The notes: generated by a model not told the origin, from the sequence alone. A DNA stretch of 32,888 nucleotides from an uncultured Coriobacteriaceae bacterium (GCA_902766445.1 CACXDP010000179.1:1-32888); one strand, 5' to 3'; shown: positions 1-8,766, counted from the stretch's first letter. A program made the numbers and translations.

Positions 1-35
1 ACCCCGTGAAGGTTCAAGTCCTTTCGCCCGCACCA
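1..35 (+). tRNA. tRNA-Leu, 3' end only
   Basis: The window starts inside a tRNA gene. The T-arm is visible: stem 8-12 pairs with 20-24 around the loop TTCAAGT at 13-19. The 3' acceptor strand CGCCCGC (25-31), discriminator A32 and an encoded CCA (33-35) follow. The anticodon lies outside the window. The acceptor sequence, the A discriminator and the CCCGTGA remnant of a long variable arm just before the T-stem fit a class II tRNA-Leu; the amino acid is an inference. Confidence 0.8.
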
Positions 36-45
36 CTAAAAGACG

Positions 46-81
46 AAATCCTCGCAGGCAGAGAGCTTACGAGGATTTTTT
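46..81 (+). terminator. Intrinsic terminator of the tRNA gene
   Basis: Perfect 9-bp inverted repeat AAATCCTCG (46-54) / CGAGGATTT (70-78) with a 15-nt loop, continuing into a T run to 81. It lies 10 nt after the tRNA CCA end, so it is the natural end of the tRNA transcript. Confidence 0.85.
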
Positions 82-148
82 CATGTGCTGACGAGCATGT
101 ACCCCGTGTTGGGGGAAATCGGGGAACGGTTCCCTTATCAGCTTTCCG

Positions 149-1855
149 TCACCCCTCGATGCCGTTCTCTGTAAAGGCTAGCACTCGGTCGCAGATGTCA
201 AGGGCGGCCGGTCGGTGTGTGACGATGACGACGGTCTTGCTCGTCATGGCGCGTAAATTCTGCAGGACTTGCCTCTCCGTCGCCGCGTCGAGGGCGCTTG
301 TGGCTTCGTCGAGCAGCAGGATTGGGCTTCCGCAAAATACCGCCCGCGCGATTGCAAGACGCTGCATCTGGCCCTCAGAGAGGCCGCATCCCCGCTCGCC
401 CAGCAAGGTATCGGGCCCGTCCTCGAGCTCATTCACGAACTCCTCAGCACAGGCAACGCGCAGCGCGTGGGTCAGCCGCTCTTCGTCGTGCGCGGCCTCT
501 GGCGTTGCCATGGTCACGACCTCGCGAATGGTGCCGCTCATGAGCGCGTTGCCCTGTGGCACGTAGGCAAACAACCGGCGATGCTTTGCGAGCAGGGGCG
601 CCCGCTCGCCGTCTCTGCGCACGTAGTAGCGCTCGCCGTCGTCCGGCTGGTAGACGCACATCAAGAGCTTGAGCGCGGTCGATTTGCCGCAGCCGCTGTG
701 ACCGGTGAAGGCCACATACTCTCCTTGACCGATCTCAAGGGAGAGACCGTCGAGAACGATGGGCATTTCGTCCTTGTCCGCCTCGTCCGCGCCTGATGAG
801 GCCGGGAGGTACGAGAAGCTCGCGCCGCGCAGGCCTATGGCTGCGAGATCTTTGCGGTAGAACGTCTCCAACTCCGAGAGGGGCTTGGGGGGCGTCGACT
901 CACTCTCGAAGGACTCTGCCTCCATGAGTCGCTCGGCACTGGCGATCATTGCGAAGTAACGGGGTACGTAGCCGGTCACGTTGGCCAAGGGCATCTGAAT
1001 CTGGGAGATGAGCTGGGTGATGGCTGTCAGCGTACCGAAGGTAATGGTCCCCTCTAGGATGCCATAGCCGCACCACGCTATGCCCAGCAGGTACATGCCG
1101 TTCATGGCTGCAGCGAATCCGATGTTACATACGTTGGTGAAGTAGTTTCTGCGCATGCGCGCGGCCTTGTGCTCGCGCATGAGATCCTCCACACGGCCTT
1201 GCTCTTGTTCCTCTACGGCGAATGAGCGAACTACGAGCAGGCTCCCCATGCACTCCTGGAGGAGGATGCGCAGCCTGCCGTCAGCCTCTTGCACGTCTTT
1301 GTGCATTCGCTTGAGCAGCTTGCGAAAAAGCCAGGTAAAGATAATGAGCAGCGTTCCGCCAGGAATGAGGACGCCGGCGAACTGTGGTTGCAGCGCGATG
1401 ATCATGATAAGGGCGCCTACGAGCTTCACCACCATCTCGGCAAGCCCCGGAACGATGTCCGTGTAACCGTTGGCCACGACTACCGTGTCGTTGGTCAGGC
1501 GGTTGAGCCACTCGGCGGAGTGAACGGCACTCACGCGCAGGTAGTCTCCGTGGAGAAGCGTACGCGAGAGCCGTGCCTTGAAGGCGTTCTCGAAATTGGA
1601 TTTGGCGAGTTCGGTGATCCAGCGTACGATGGCGCGCAAGGTCATTTGTGCCAGCATGAGTAGTGCCACTGAGAGTACGGCCTGCCAGAAGCCTGCGCGA
1701 TCGCCGTCAACCGCCGTGTCCACTACTTGGCGCAAGAACAGCGCGTATACCACGCCGGAAGCCCCGAGGAGGGCGTGCGTAATGATGAGCGCAAGAACGA
1801 GCAGCTTATGCTTGCCGGGGACGACGAGGAGCCAGCGAATCGTGGAGTTCCTCAT
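149..1855 (-). CDS. ABC exporter, fused membrane and ATPase domains
   Basis: A 568-aa half-transporter of the exporter type. The N-terminal half (about residues 15-300) is the membrane domain with several hydrophobic helices. The ATPase domain follows: Walker A GHSGCGKST (385-393), a signature with Glu in place of the second Gly (LSEGQ, 492-496), Walker B ILLLDE (512-517) and the switch His547. There is no N-terminal C39 peptidase domain. The start at 1855 is chosen because its ATG overlaps the TGA of the upstream peptidase gene (ATGA), implying translational coupling; a longer frame to 1924 would run into that gene. Together with the peptidase it forms a two-gene operon divergent from precursor A, so it probably exports that peptide or gives self-protection. 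The exporter class is secure; the substrate is inferred. Confidence 0.85.
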   Translation of the reverse strand: MRNSTIRWLLVVPGKHKLLVLALIITHALLGASGVVYALFLRQVVDTAVDGDRAGFWQAVLSVALLMLAQMTLRAIVRWITELAKSNFENAFKARLSRTLLHGDYLRVSAVHSAEWLNRLTNDTVVVANGYTDIVPGLAEMVVKLVGALIMIIALQPQFAGVLIPGGTLLIIFTWLFRKLLKRMHKDVQEADGRLRILLQECMGSLLVVRSFAVEEQEQGRVEDLMREHKAARMRRNYFTNVCNIGFAAAMNGMYLLGIAWCGYGILEGTITFGTLTAITQLISQIQMPLANVTGYVPRYFAMIASAERLMEAESFESESTPPKPLSELETFYRKDLAAIGLRGASFSYLPASSGADEADKDEMPIVLDGLSLEIGQGEYVAFTGHSGCGKSTALKLLMCVYQPDDGERYYVRRDGERAPLLAKHRRLFAYVPQGNALMSGTIREVVTMATPEAAHDEERLTHALRVACAEEFVNELEDGPDTLLGERGCGLSEGQMQRLAIARAVFCGSPILLLDEATSALDAATERQVLQNLRAMTSKTVVIVTHRPAALDICDRVLAFTENGIEG

Positions 1856-2322
1856 GCGCGAGCCCGCCTCTTGCTCAGCTTCCCTTTGAGCAGGCGTTTC
1901 AGCCGCCCCTTCGCCAGCTTGCAAAACACGCGTGGCCTGATGGTGTGGAGTACGAGGAACGTGTAAGCCCGGTATCCTGGCTCCGACACCTCGTGCTGCC
2001 TCCCGTCACGTACGAAGTCCGTCATGACGCCGAGGATGTCTTCGTCGCGAACACCACGCTCCTGATTGACGCAGTTGTCGCCCATGATCACGTAGTCGTC
2101 GGGTCGCACCTCGATCACCCGATGCAGGACGTACGAGCTTGGGGGGCGACGAAAGAGCACCACATCGCCGCGCTCGCAGCGCTCCGGGCCCTTGCGACGC
2201 ACGGTAAACAAGTCCTTCCCCTGACGCAACAGGGGGAGCATGCTCACCCCTACGTTCGTATAGGTGAGGCTGTCGTAACGCTCTAGGTATTCTTCGTACG
2301 AGATGCTCGCGTCGGATTCCAT
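1852..2322 (-). CDS. S24/S26-type signal-peptidase-like serine protease
   Basis: A 156-aa protein with the signal peptidase I signature VGVSMLP, giving catalytic Ser27. The second conserved box, RGDVVLFRR (51-59), leads to LHRVIE with His67, and a GDN motif lies at 81-83. Bacterial LepB uses Lys as general base; the His here resembles the SipW/ER-type Ser-His peptidases. No clear N-terminal membrane anchor is visible. The tail (about 135-156) is strongly basic. The start at 2322 is supported by AAAGGA nine bases upstream; an in-frame ATG at 2355 lacks this. It overlaps the ABC exporter gene by 4 nt. In RiPP loci such small peptidases are thought to take part in leader or tail processing; that role is inferred here. 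Confidence 0.75.
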   Translation of the reverse strand: MESDASISYEEYLERYDSLTYTNVGVSMLPLLRQGKDLFTVRRKGPERCERGDVVLFRRPPSSYVLHRVIEVRPDDYVIMGDNCVNQERGVRDEDILGVMTDFVRDGRQHEVSEPGYRAYTFLVLHTIRPRVFCKLAKGRLKRLLKGKLSKRRARA

Positions 2323-2355
2323 CGGTATAGGTCCTTTCGTTGTTGAGCGCGTCAC

Positions 2356-2383
2356 AGTATAGAACGCAGCGGGGTTCGCTGCG
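2356..2383 (-). promoter_or_regulatory. Possible promoter/operator for peptidase-exporter operon
   Basis: On the minus strand TATACT (2361-2356) is a good -10 box 34 nt upstream of the peptidase start. Immediately upstream lies a 7-bp inverted repeat CGCAGCG/CGCTGCG (2365-2371 and 2377-2383) in the place of the -35/-10 spacer, where an operator could sit. No convincing -35 box is visible. Confidence 0.35.
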
Positions 2384-2541
2384 CCCCTTCACTAGAAATG
2401 GGCATATGTCGGTAGCTGTGTTGTAGAACTACTCACGGAACAACCAACAGAGTCGGCGGTACTGTCGTGCTATCCCCGTTTGTCGCGAAATCACTTCAGC
2501 TGACAGAATCGTGAATGGCAGTTCCACTGAGGATATCACGG

Positions 2542-2586
2542 TAATATGATAGAACACGCTTATCTATTCATACCGCTAAGAGGAGA
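2542..2586 (+). promoter_or_regulatory. -10 region and ribosome binding site of precursor A
   Basis: TAATAT (2542-2547) and overlapping TATGAT (2545-2550) are candidate -10 boxes about 45 nt upstream of the precursor A start; no clear -35 box is seen. The ribosome binding site AAGAGGAGAA (2578-2587) precedes the ATG at 2593. The rest of the 270-nt divergent intergenic region shows no gene. Confidence 0.4.
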
Positions 2587-2592
2587 ACAATT

Positions 2593-3027
2593 ATGGCGGT
2601 CAGTGCGGAGATGATGCGCTTCAAGGCGGACATGGAGGCAGACGAGTCGTTGCGAGCCAAGTACGAAGAAGCCATCGAACGCATCGTAGAGGCAAAGGAT
2701 GCGACGAGCGATGGTGACGCCATGTGTAAGGCGGCTGCGGAGCTTGGCTATCAGATTTCCGTTGCGGAGCTCGAGCGCGCTCGGGCTGACAGTCTCGAGG
2801 ACGTCGATGAGGAGGAACTGGACGAGGTCGCAGGTGGCCTCTGCTGGGAGGACTACGCGTGTGACTTCGCGTATCACACCAAACAAGAAAAGATGGATCT
2901 GCCCAAATGGTGTATGGAAATATACAGCTGCCTGACCGTCTTGATGCATGCTGACACTGGCGAGGACTCCGCCTGTTTCTCAAAATATAAATGCGCCCCG
3001 GTTTTTCGGCATCCCGACGGATTTTAA
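2593..3027 (+). CDS. Precursor A: Nif11-type leader peptide with Cys-rich core
   Basis: A 144-aa RiPP precursor. Residues 1-82 are a charged, helical Nif11-like leader ending in EELDEVAGG, a double-glycine site for a C39 peptidase. The predicted core (83-144, 62 aa) has six cysteines in three evenly built pairs: C84/C90, C107/C113 and C128/C134, each Cys-X5-Cys. Each pair reads C-[W/M/F]-x-x-Y-x-C (CWEDYAC, CMEIYSC, CFSKYKC). The leader differs from the B-E family, so it probably belongs to radical SAM 1 in the same operon (next genes start 54 and 1116 nt downstream of its stop). Repeated Cys motifs next to a SPASM enzyme suggest sactipeptide or ranthipeptide-type thioethers; the chemistry is inferred. 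Confidence 0.85.
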   Translation: MAVSAEMMRFKADMEADESLRAKYEEAIERIVEAKDATSDGDAMCKAAAELGYQISVAELERARADSLEDVDEEELDEVAGGLCWEDYACDFAYHTKQEKMDLPKWCMEIYSCLTVLMHADTGEDSACFSKYKCAPVFRHPDGF

Positions 3028-3081
3028 GCACTGGCTTTACCGGCCCACATTTGCCACCCTGTCGAGACGGAGGCGAGGCTC

Positions 3082-4101
3082 GTGCAGACAAAGGCGCGCA
3101 TGGTCACGCTGGAGCGGGCGTGGGAAAGAATCTCTGATGGGGGCAGGGGTGAGGCGCTTCTTGGCGAAGGGCCCGGGCGACTGACCGCGGCCTACGCAAA
3201 TTTCATAGTGGACAGGACATGGCCCTCGGCGCTCCTCGAGTTTCCATTGCGGGGAGCGCCGACTTATGACGTGCTGGTGGGCGGCTATGGAGGTGCGCTC
3301 AGGTCGGGTGCCCGCATCTCGGCCAAGGGACAGGACACGGCCCAGCGTGCGGTGGACTGGCTCGTGGCGCGTGGGTCTGCGGGCCTCGATCTCTTCTTTG
3401 AGCTTGACGCGATCGCGGCGGACGGGCAGAGCGCAGGTATCCACTGCAAGCACGACGGGAGACCCGATGACGTGAGGGGGTTCTTTGAGGCAATTGGGAT
3501 TCCCGCGTATGCGCTGACGTATCAGCGCATGTGGGACAGGCTGCCCGAAGGGTGGGACCCCTTCTACGCGGCCGTCTTTCCGGGGCGGGTGGATGCACCC
3601 GCTCGTATGGAGCTGCTGCTCGACGAGCGGGTGCGACTCGAGGCCTCGCGTGACCCCTCCGTCCTCGCGCGAGGTTTCGGTGCGATTGGCTTCGACGCGT
3701 ATGACGACGCGATGCTGGAGACGTGCTCGCGTCTGCTGGCGTTGGGGAGGGTCGCGGGGCTGCAGCTTGACCTCATGCCGGACGGCAGCGTGGGCGACAC
3801 CGTCTCCTTGCCCTTCTACCTAGAGGAATACGGCGGCGATCCGACACCCGACTTCATGGGGCGACCCGAGGTGCACAGAATGATGTGCGAGCTCGTTCGA
3901 TTGGGCCTTTCCGATGGGCGGCATGAGCTCATCGGGGGCGCGCTCTTTGCGGGCGAGAGGCTCGCGCGAAGTAGGGTCGGCAGGGTCTATGTGATCGGCA
4001 CATGCGTGACCGCGACCTGCGCGAAGATTAAATGGCGTGGTGGACGCCCAGACCCTGCAAAGTTCTACCTGACAATCTCAAAGAAGGTTTATCCGCTCTG
4101 A
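3082..4101 (+). CDS. Unrecognised 339-aa protein of the precursor A operon
   Basis: I do not recognise a named family. The start is a GTG at 3082 with GGAGG at 3069-3073, eight bases away. The protein is soluble-looking, with no signal peptide or membrane segment. Notable stretches are LEFPLRGAPTYDVLVGGYGG near residue 51, FFELDAIAADG with GIHCKH near residue 107, IGFDAYDDAML mid-protein, LQLDLMPDGSVGD, and a C-terminal block KIKWRGGRPDPAKFYLTISK. The alternating acidic strands and the closing Lys/Arg/Tyr-rich block suggest one globular beta-rich enzyme or scaffold. It lies between precursor A and radical SAM 1, 42 nt from the latter, with no counterpart beside radical SAM 2 or 3. A tailoring or substrate-handling role specific to precursor A is inferred from position only. 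Confidence 0.7.
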   Translation: MQTKARMVTLERAWERISDGGRGEALLGEGPGRLTAAYANFIVDRTWPSALLEFPLRGAPTYDVLVGGYGGALRSGARISAKGQDTAQRAVDWLVARGSAGLDLFFELDAIAADGQSAGIHCKHDGRPDDVRGFFEAIGIPAYALTYQRMWDRLPEGWDPFYAAVFPGRVDAPARMELLLDERVRLEASRDPSVLARGFGAIGFDAYDDAMLETCSRLLALGRVAGLQLDLMPDGSVGDTVSLPFYLEEYGGDPTPDFMGRPEVHRMMCELVRLGLSDGRHELIGGALFAGERLARSRVGRVYVIGTCVTATCAKIKWRGGRPDPAKFYLTISKKVYPL

Positions 4102-4143
4102 TATGATAGCGTCCATTGCCATCCAGACGCGCGAAGGAGACAT

Positions 4144-5571
4144 ATGTACTACCGACTCAAAGAGCCTTGGGCGTTCAGGGGATGGGGGCGCTCGCCCTTT
4201 GCGCTACAGGCACAGTATGGCGAAACGAAGCACGATAGGCCGAATTTCCTGTCCAAGGAACCGTTCCTCGAGCTGCTTTATTGCAACGGCGAGGAGGGCG
4301 TGGACATTGATGCATTCAGTGAGAGGGGACAAAGAGTCATCCGCGAACTGCTCGCGCATGAGGGCATGGAAGAGTCGGTCGAGCCCATGGAACCGCTCAA
4401 GCCCTGGCAGCGATATCACGTCTATCCCTCGTGCTATGCGGAGAACGTTCATTGGTCCATCACAGGCAAGTGCAACTTCAACTGTCGCCACTGCCTTGTG
4501 TCGGCGCCCGACGCGCATCACCCACAGCTGCCGCTCGATGACTGTCTACGCATCGTGGACGAGATGGCTATGTGTGGCATCAAGCGCACGGACATCACGG
4601 GCGGGGAGCCGCTGACACGCAAAGACTTCGAGGAGATCGTCAAGGCACTCTCGGAACGCGGCATCGATATCGGCGTCCTCTTCACCAACGCGTCGTTGCT
4701 TACGGCCGACACCCTCGACATGCTCGAGAGGTATCATCAGTATCCGACGTACCAACTGAGCTTCGATGGGCTGGGACACCACGACTGGCTGCGTGGCGTC
4801 CCCGGAGCGGAGGAGCAGGCGGACGCCGCGTTCCGCTTGCTTCGTGATCGCGGTCTTCCCGTCATCGTCGCCATGTGCATCCATCGGGGCAACAAAGACT
4901 CCCTTCGCGCGACAGCCAACTATCTGGCTTCCTACGACGTGCGCGCGCTGCGGCTCAACGCACCGCAGGAGCTGGGCGTGTGGAAACGCTACGCCGAGGA
5001 GTACGCTCTCAGTGAGGACGAGGCGTGGGAGGTCTACAGTGCCTACATCACGGATTATTTCGCAGATGGCATGCCGCTCGATATCGAGCTTGACGGCTAT
5101 TTCAGCTGCAAGAAGGGCGAGACGGACTACAAGGTGAGCTACGTGCACCACGCACGCCCCGACTCGGACTGGAGCAAGATTCCCTACTGCGAGAGCATGC
5201 GCTACAACATCTATATCGGACCCGAAGGGAGGCTGGCACCTTGCATGGGCTTCTCCGACACGGCGCTGGGGGAGCGCTTCCCCAGCGTGCTGGAGCACCA
5301 TTTGGGTGAGCTCACACTCAAGGGATACTACTTCGACGTGGTGCAGACCAAGATTGCCGACCTCTTGGCGCGAAATCCCGAATGCGCCGCGTGCGAGTAT
5401 CTGCCCGTCTGCTGCGGCGGCTGCATGGTGCAAGGCATCACCGATGATGGCGACTACCTCATCCCCGACACGCGTTGCTGCTACTTCCACAAGCACATCG
5501 GAGAGGCGGCTGTGCGCGAGGTGGCCGACGCCGCGATTGCTGCGGCGGGCCTCGCGAAGGCGGGAGAGTAG
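4144..5571 (+). CDS. Radical SAM/SPASM peptide maturase 1
   Basis: A 475-aa enzyme expected to modify precursor A using S-adenosylmethionine. The [4Fe-4S] motif CNFNCRHC gives C110, C114 and C117, followed by ITGGEPL (GGEP 153-156). The C-terminal SPASM region for auxiliary clusters carries CESM, APCMGF, NPECAACEYLPVCCGGC and DTRCCYF. The first 100 residues (start MYYRLKEPWAFRGWG) match the N-termini of radical SAM 2 and 3 in layout and may serve precursor recognition. The start is supported by AAGGAGA five bases upstream. It is more divergent than enzymes 2 and 3 are from each other, in line with its different precursor. The gene is followed after 3 nt by the frameshifted HlyD-like gene, so an export operon originally continued here. 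Confidence 0.92.
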   Translation: MYYRLKEPWAFRGWGRSPFALQAQYGETKHDRPNFLSKEPFLELLYCNGEEGVDIDAFSERGQRVIRELLAHEGMEESVEPMEPLKPWQRYHVYPSCYAENVHWSITGKCNFNCRHCLVSAPDAHHPQLPLDDCLRIVDEMAMCGIKRTDITGGEPLTRKDFEEIVKALSERGIDIGVLFTNASLLTADTLDMLERYHQYPTYQLSFDGLGHHDWLRGVPGAEEQADAAFRLLRDRGLPVIVAMCIHRGNKDSLRATANYLASYDVRALRLNAPQELGVWKRYAEEYALSEDEAWEVYSAYITDYFADGMPLDIELDGYFSCKKGETDYKVSYVHHARPDSDWSKIPYCESMRYNIYIGPEGRLAPCMGFSDTALGERFPSVLEHHLGELTLKGYYFDVVQTKIADLLARNPECAACEYLPVCCGGCMVQGITDDGDYLIPDTRCCYFHKHIGEAAVREVADAAIAAAGLAKAGE

Positions 5572-5574
5572 GCC

Positions 5575-6080
5575 ATGCTCGTGAATCGCGCCAGGCAGTC
5601 TGCGGGCAAGCCTTCCGCACAGCTGCGAAACCCCGACGACCTTGACCGGTACGTTCAGGTGGCCGCCCGGGCGTCTGGATGCTCCTCGCCGCCGCCATCG
5701 CATTGCTGGTGGGCCTCCTCGCATGGGGCGTCTTTGGCTCAGTATCCACGAGGGTGTCTGCTACGGCCGTGCGAGACCGCGACAGCATCCGCTGTTTCCT
5801 TGCCCCCTCCGACGTCGCGCGCGTACGCCCGGGAAATATGGCATACGTGGGCAACGAACAGATGGAGGTCGCCGGGGTTGACGTGACCCCCTATAGCCGT
5901 GAGGAGGTTTCCGAGCTGCTGGGGCGCGACTATCTTACGGATGCCGTCATGCGAGAGGACTGGACCTACCTCGTGGTGCTCAAGGGCGACGGCGACTATG
6001 ACTTCATTGAGGGTGTGCCGCTCTCCGTCGCCATCACCACCGATCGCGTCGCCCCCATCACACTCGTTCTGGACAGGTAG
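5575..6080 (+). pseudogene. Frameshifted short HlyD-like secretion protein
   Basis: Two frames together encode a homologue of the 140-aa protein at 16564-16986. From 5575 the first frame gives ...NPDDLDRYVQV, matching SPQELSDYLHV. The reading then has to shift at about 5662-5669 to give PGVWMLLAAAIALLVGLLAW (a membrane helix), matching PGAWVVFVAVALALVGLLAW. Between the Val and Pro codons there are five bases where the intact copy has six, so one base is missing. The downstream frame runs to TAG at 6080 and ends ...VAPITLVLDR, parallel to VAPIEFLFESR in the intact copy. It is either a true inactivating deletion or a base-calling error. Confidence 0.8.
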
Positions 6081-6106
6081 TCGCTATACCGAGGGGAATC
6101 GCGAAG

Positions 6107-6721
6107 GTGCCGCAGGTCATGCAGATGGAGGCGCTGGAGTGCGGCGCCGCCTGCTTGGCTATGATTCTCGCATACTATGGCCGCTGGGAGCCACTCGAAA
6201 AGGTTCGCGTCAGCTGCGGTGTTTCGCGTGGCGGCTCCAAGGCAAAGAATATCCTGCGCGCGGCGCGCTCGTATGGGCTTTCGGCCAAAGGCGTGCGCGG
6301 GAACGCCGAGGCGCTGCGCAGGGACGGGTCGTTCCCCTGCATCGCGCACTGGAATCACGGCCACTTCGTGGTTGTTGACGGTTTCAGGGGAAGATATGCC
6401 TACATCAACGACCCCTCCGGTGGCGAGTTGCGCATCACGATGGAGGAGTTCGAGTTGCGCTATACGGGCATCGCGCTCATGTTTGAACGCTCGGATGCCT
6501 TTAAGCCGGGAGGGTCGAAGCCCGACACCGTCGCCTACGCGCGCAAGCGTTTGCGGGGCATGGGTAAGCCCATCTTCTTTGTGATGCTCACGGCGACCAT
6601 CGTGTCCCTCACAGGCATACTCAACATGCCGCGGCCATATGGCTCTGTGAGGGCGGCACGCTGCACATGCATGGCGGCAGCATCACGGGCTGCAGGTCTG
6701 CGAATGGTGCCGTGCAAGTGA
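6107..6721 (+). pseudogene. Truncated C39 peptidase-ABC transporter (N-terminal part)
   Basis: The GTG start at 6107 has GAGGGG upstream. Residues 1-170 match the N-terminus of the intact transporter at 16991-19168: catalytic Cys12 in ALECGAACLAM, His86 in HWNHGHFVVVDG and Asp102 in YINDPSGG are all kept. Similarity stops inside the first transmembrane helix at about 6626-6634 (ATIVSLTGILN, against AISYLFGIVN). The frame then runs on through unrelated DNA to 6721. All remaining membrane helices and the whole ATPase are absent. The peptidase domain itself looks intact, so a 204-aa membrane-tethered protease could still be made. Precursor A is the nearest possible substrate. Confidence 0.75.
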
Positions 6722-8700
6722 GTGGTGCGGTTGTCGAGGAATCAGGCTACAAGAAGTCTATGCTCTACGTGTACGACGCGACCGTCATCAGTGACAACAC
6801 GAAGTACAGCGTCGCGACCGCGCGCAACGTGTATCTGGAAAACAGCGCTAAGCCCATAGGGGTGTGCGAGGCGCTGCGCGAGGGCACGCGTATCGGCGTG
6901 ACCCACGCTTTGGGGGACATGGTGGCCATCTCGGACGGGTGGTCTACGCACAATCCGGATGCCGACCCTGTGGACGTCTTCTTCTCTGACGTGGCGAAGA
7001 ATGACAGTACGGGGAACGCCCTCTGCATCGGGCTTCAGAACGGCGAGGCCGCGATCCTGCAGCATGAGCACGACTGGAGCCTGAGCGTGGATCCCGACGA
7101 CCCATCGATCGCCGTGGCGAAGTGCGCCAACGAGGGCTGCCCCTTCGGCAAGGATGCGCACACGGTCACCCTCAACGCCGAGGACGCGGACTACGACGGG
7201 GAGCGGCATGCGGCGACGATCGCCTTCGGTGACGAGTGGCTGCCGGGATATAATGACTCCGCCTCGGTCCCGGTGACCGCATACACTGGCGACATCAAGT
7301 ACTACAGCGGCGAAGATTGGACGCATACCGCGCCCGAGTACCCCGGCGAGTACGTGGCGAGGCTCAACGTGGACCTCAGGGAGACCAGCCAGTGGCAAGT
7401 CGAGAAGACCGTGACCATAGAGAAGCCCTTCGCCATAAGAAGCGTCCCGCTGGCCGTCACGGCGACGCCCGCGGCGGGCCTGGTGTACAGCGGCGAGCCG
7501 CAGCAGCTGGTGAGCTTCTCGGGCGAGCAATGGGGCAATCCGGTCTCGGGCGTCTACTACAAGGTGGACGACGCCACGGAGTACACGTACCTCACGGCCA
7601 GCCCCGCCCAACCGGGATTCTACGACACGCCGCCCATGGCGACCGAGGCGGGCACGCACACGGTGTCCTACTACTACTACGTCTACAACGAAAGCATCTA
7701 CACCGGCGTCGGCACCGCCGAGGAGCCGAGCACGGTCGAGGTGGCCATCGACCCGGCAGGCGAGCCCGCGTTCATGAAGCAGAGCCTCGTGCTCTCCGGC
7801 TAGGTCGGGCTCACGGCCTACCTGTACCTGCCCGAGGGGGCGGGGGTCGACTGAGCCCAGAGCCACGTCATCTTCGACGTGGGCGGCAGGAACGCGCGTT
7901 CCGTGGACGTCGCCTTCGACGCGAACAACACGGACTCCACGGGCAGGTACTACGGCTTCACGGTGCCGCTCTCCTCGGTGGAGATGGCCCAGCCCGTGAC
8001 GGCGACCCTGCACTACGGCGACGGGCTGTCCCTCGAGGCCGGCAAGGCGATTTCGGCCAAGGGCTACGTCGAGGGCTTCGACAAGGTGGCCTCCTCCTAC
8101 GACGGCGAGACCGTCGCGCTGGTGCACGCCCTGGCCGACTACGGCCACTGGGTGCAGCCCTTCCTCTCGGCGGCGAACGGGTGGTCGCTGGGCGACGGCG
8201 ACGGCCAGTACGCGGAGATGGACAGGTTCTACGCGGGGCCCTACGACGGGGCCGCCGCCAGGGCCGCCCTCGCTGGCTACGTGATGTCCAAGGACGTCGG
8301 CGGGTCGGCCGTCGAGAAGGCCAGCGCGAGCCTCTCGCTCGAGTCCGAGACCACCCTCGAGGTCGTGCTCACCGTCGCCGAGGGCGTCACGCCCACCGTC
8401 GCCTCCGCCACGCTCGGCGGCAGGGCCGTCGACGTCGCCGCGCCGGCCAGGCTCGGCAAGGCCTCCGGCGGCGGGATCCGGTGGCGCGTGCGCGTCCCGG
8501 GCATCCGCGCCTGGCAGCTCGGCGAAGAGGTCGTCGTCACGGGCGACGCGGACGGCGGCTTCTCCGTCTCCGCCTCCGGCCTCGCCTACGCGGGCGCCAT
8601 GCTCGGCGTCGACTCCTACGCCGGGAACGGCGGCCACGACGCGATGTGCGCCCTCTACGCCTTCCACCAGGCCGAGGTCGCCTACCGCAGCACCCACTAG
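6634..8700 (+). pseudogene. Decayed surface/adhesin protein gene, 5' end missing
   Basis: One reading frame from about 6634 to the TAG at 8700 encodes a secreted repeat protein without its start. It begins in a beta-helix-like segment (EGGTLHMHGGSITG), continues through Ig/MBG-like beta-rich modules rich in Tyr, Thr and Asp, and ends ...AEVAYRSTH. Two in-frame stops break it: TAG at 7801-7803 (probably from CAG) and TGA at 7852-7854 (probably from TGG, before AQSHVIFDVGG). There is no signal peptide, ribosome site or C-terminal sorting signal. GC and codon bias after about 7300 are higher than in the flanking genes, consistent with separate origin. Its 5' edge coincides with the break in the C39-ABC gene, so one deletion or recombination created both truncations. 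Confidence 0.75.
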
Positions 8701-8766
8701 CGGACGGCCGGGAGGTCGGTCGGCTCCTTGGGCTTAGGGCCGGTCGTCAGCACCTGAGATAAGTGG

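Noticed and set aside
122-134. GGGAAC/GTTCCC palindrome after the ABC exporter gene as a terminator
   Set aside because: Only one base separates the arms, so it cannot form a normal hairpin loop, and no T run follows on the minus strand.
4546-5724. Long antisense frame over radical SAM 1
   Set aside because: Shadow of a clearly functional gene; composition biased and no recognisable product.
7801-7854. Recoding (read-through of TAG and TGA) of the surface protein
   Set aside because: Two different stop codons, no start or signal peptide for the gene, and no recoding hairpin seen; decay is simpler.
6742-8697. A 651-codon open frame antisense to the surface-protein relic
   Set aside because: Very long only because of high GC at the third codon position on the opposite strand; Arg/Val/His/Gly-rich, no ribosome site and no domain. 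The plus-strand frame has real beta-repeat protein character.
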